From assembly GCA_947630935.1 (NCBI GenBank), contig CANRJL010000080.1:1-5257 (forward strand): a stretch of DNA of 5,257 nucleotides, given 5' to 3'. Of this stretch, positions 5,115-5,257 are shown piece after piece (the first letter of the stretch is position 1; every line of letters begins with the position of its first letter). The position numbers and the translations under genes were made by a program. This stretch comes from an uncultured Bacilli bacterium (GTDB lineage: Bacteria > Bacillota_I > Bacilli_A > RF39 > UBA660). The notes beneath the pieces were generated by a model, which saw only the letters and a program-made list of their open reading frames with translations, searched no databases and was not told the DNA's origin.

Positions 5115-5257
5115 ATGAAAAAGGAGTTAAGTGTTTTTGATGTTGCTGATTTTTTTAGAAGTAAGCAACAAATGACGCATAAAAAGTTGCAAAAATTAGT
5201 ATATTATGCGTATGCATGGTATATTGCTCTATATAACGAAGATAAGGAAGATATACA
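5115..5257 (+). CDS. Panacea domain (DUF4065/SocA-like) protein, N-terminal part
   Basis: The window ends inside this gene; 47 codons are visible. The sequence LSVFDVADFFRSK, then QQMTHKKLQKLVYYAYAWYI and ALYNED, matches the N-terminal part of Panacea proteins, whose hallmark is the THKKLQKLVYYA-AW segment. The family includes the SocA proteolytic adaptor/antitoxin and many antitoxins paired with unrelated toxins, often carried on prophages. The ATG at 5115 is chosen because it has GAGG 7 nt upstream and gives a family-typical short lead before VFDVA. The frame is also open back to a TTG at 5025 with GAGGTGAG at good spacing, which would add 30 residues. It follows the terminator and has its own promoters, so it is probably expressed in the lysogen rather than with the late genes. 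Any toxin partner would lie beyond the window. Confidence 0.85.
   Translation, partial: MKKELSVFDVADFFRSKQQMTHKKLQKLVYYAYAWYIALYNEDKEDI

Noticed and set aside
1..5257. CRISPR array, tRNA or rRNA gene, insertion sequence, integrase or attachment site
   Set aside because: I saw no regularly spaced repeats, no cloverleaf-like segments, no transposase or integrase motifs, and no duplicated core that could be an attachment site. Attachment sites could not be judged without the other prophage end.

Overview
The window is very A+T-rich, uses TGA as a stop (tail-side 55-aa gene, 131-aa gene) and carries strong AGGAGG-type ribosome binding sites. Together with the protein families present, this points to a low-GC Bacillota (Firmicutes) prophage or temperate siphophage, probably from a clostridial or related anaerobic host. 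The host assignment is inferred from style and families, not from a marker gene.

Layout: all genes lie on the + strand. Positions 1-1954 are the 3' end of a large tail/baseplate protein (5' end outside the window) that ends in a dockerin-like EF-hand domain. Positions 1968-2135 hold a 55-aa gene too short for usual ORF cut-offs: one membrane helix followed by a single canonical dockerin-type calcium loop that shares the pattern DLNNDG-x-x-[DN]-SADLL with the end of the tail protein. Its stop overlaps (ATGA) the start of a 78-aa conserved-style phage gene (2132-2368). Next come a fiber/receptor-binding protein with a pyocin-knob domain (2431-3129), a 131-aa single-TM coiled-coil protein (3183-3578), a holin (3583-3840), a 39-aa acidic ORF (3842-3961) and an N-acetylmuramoyl-L-alanine amidase endolysin (3954-4910). 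A strong rho-independent terminator (4916-4951) closes this tail-lysis transcription unit. After a 163-bp promoter-bearing gap, a Panacea (DUF4065/SocA-like) gene starts at 5115 and runs off the window. It is probably a lysogenic-conversion or toxin-antitoxin type accessory gene.

How it works together: the tail protein and fiber make the adsorption apparatus. The holin, probably helped by the 131-aa membrane protein, gives the amidase access to peptidoglycan. The tight spacing and overlaps (1968/2132, 3578/3583, 3840/3842, 3954/3961) indicate one co-translated late operon.

The most interesting points are (i) two consecutive genes carrying dockerin-type calcium loops, one on the virion tail and one on a tiny membrane-anchored protein, and (ii) a perfect 12-bp hairpin lying between a strong Shine-Dalgarno and the fiber gene's ATG. 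Folding that hairpin would shorten the apparent spacing from 49 nt to 9 nt. A terminator-like hairpin inside the 78-aa gene and layered promoters and start codons ahead of the Panacea gene are secondary points.
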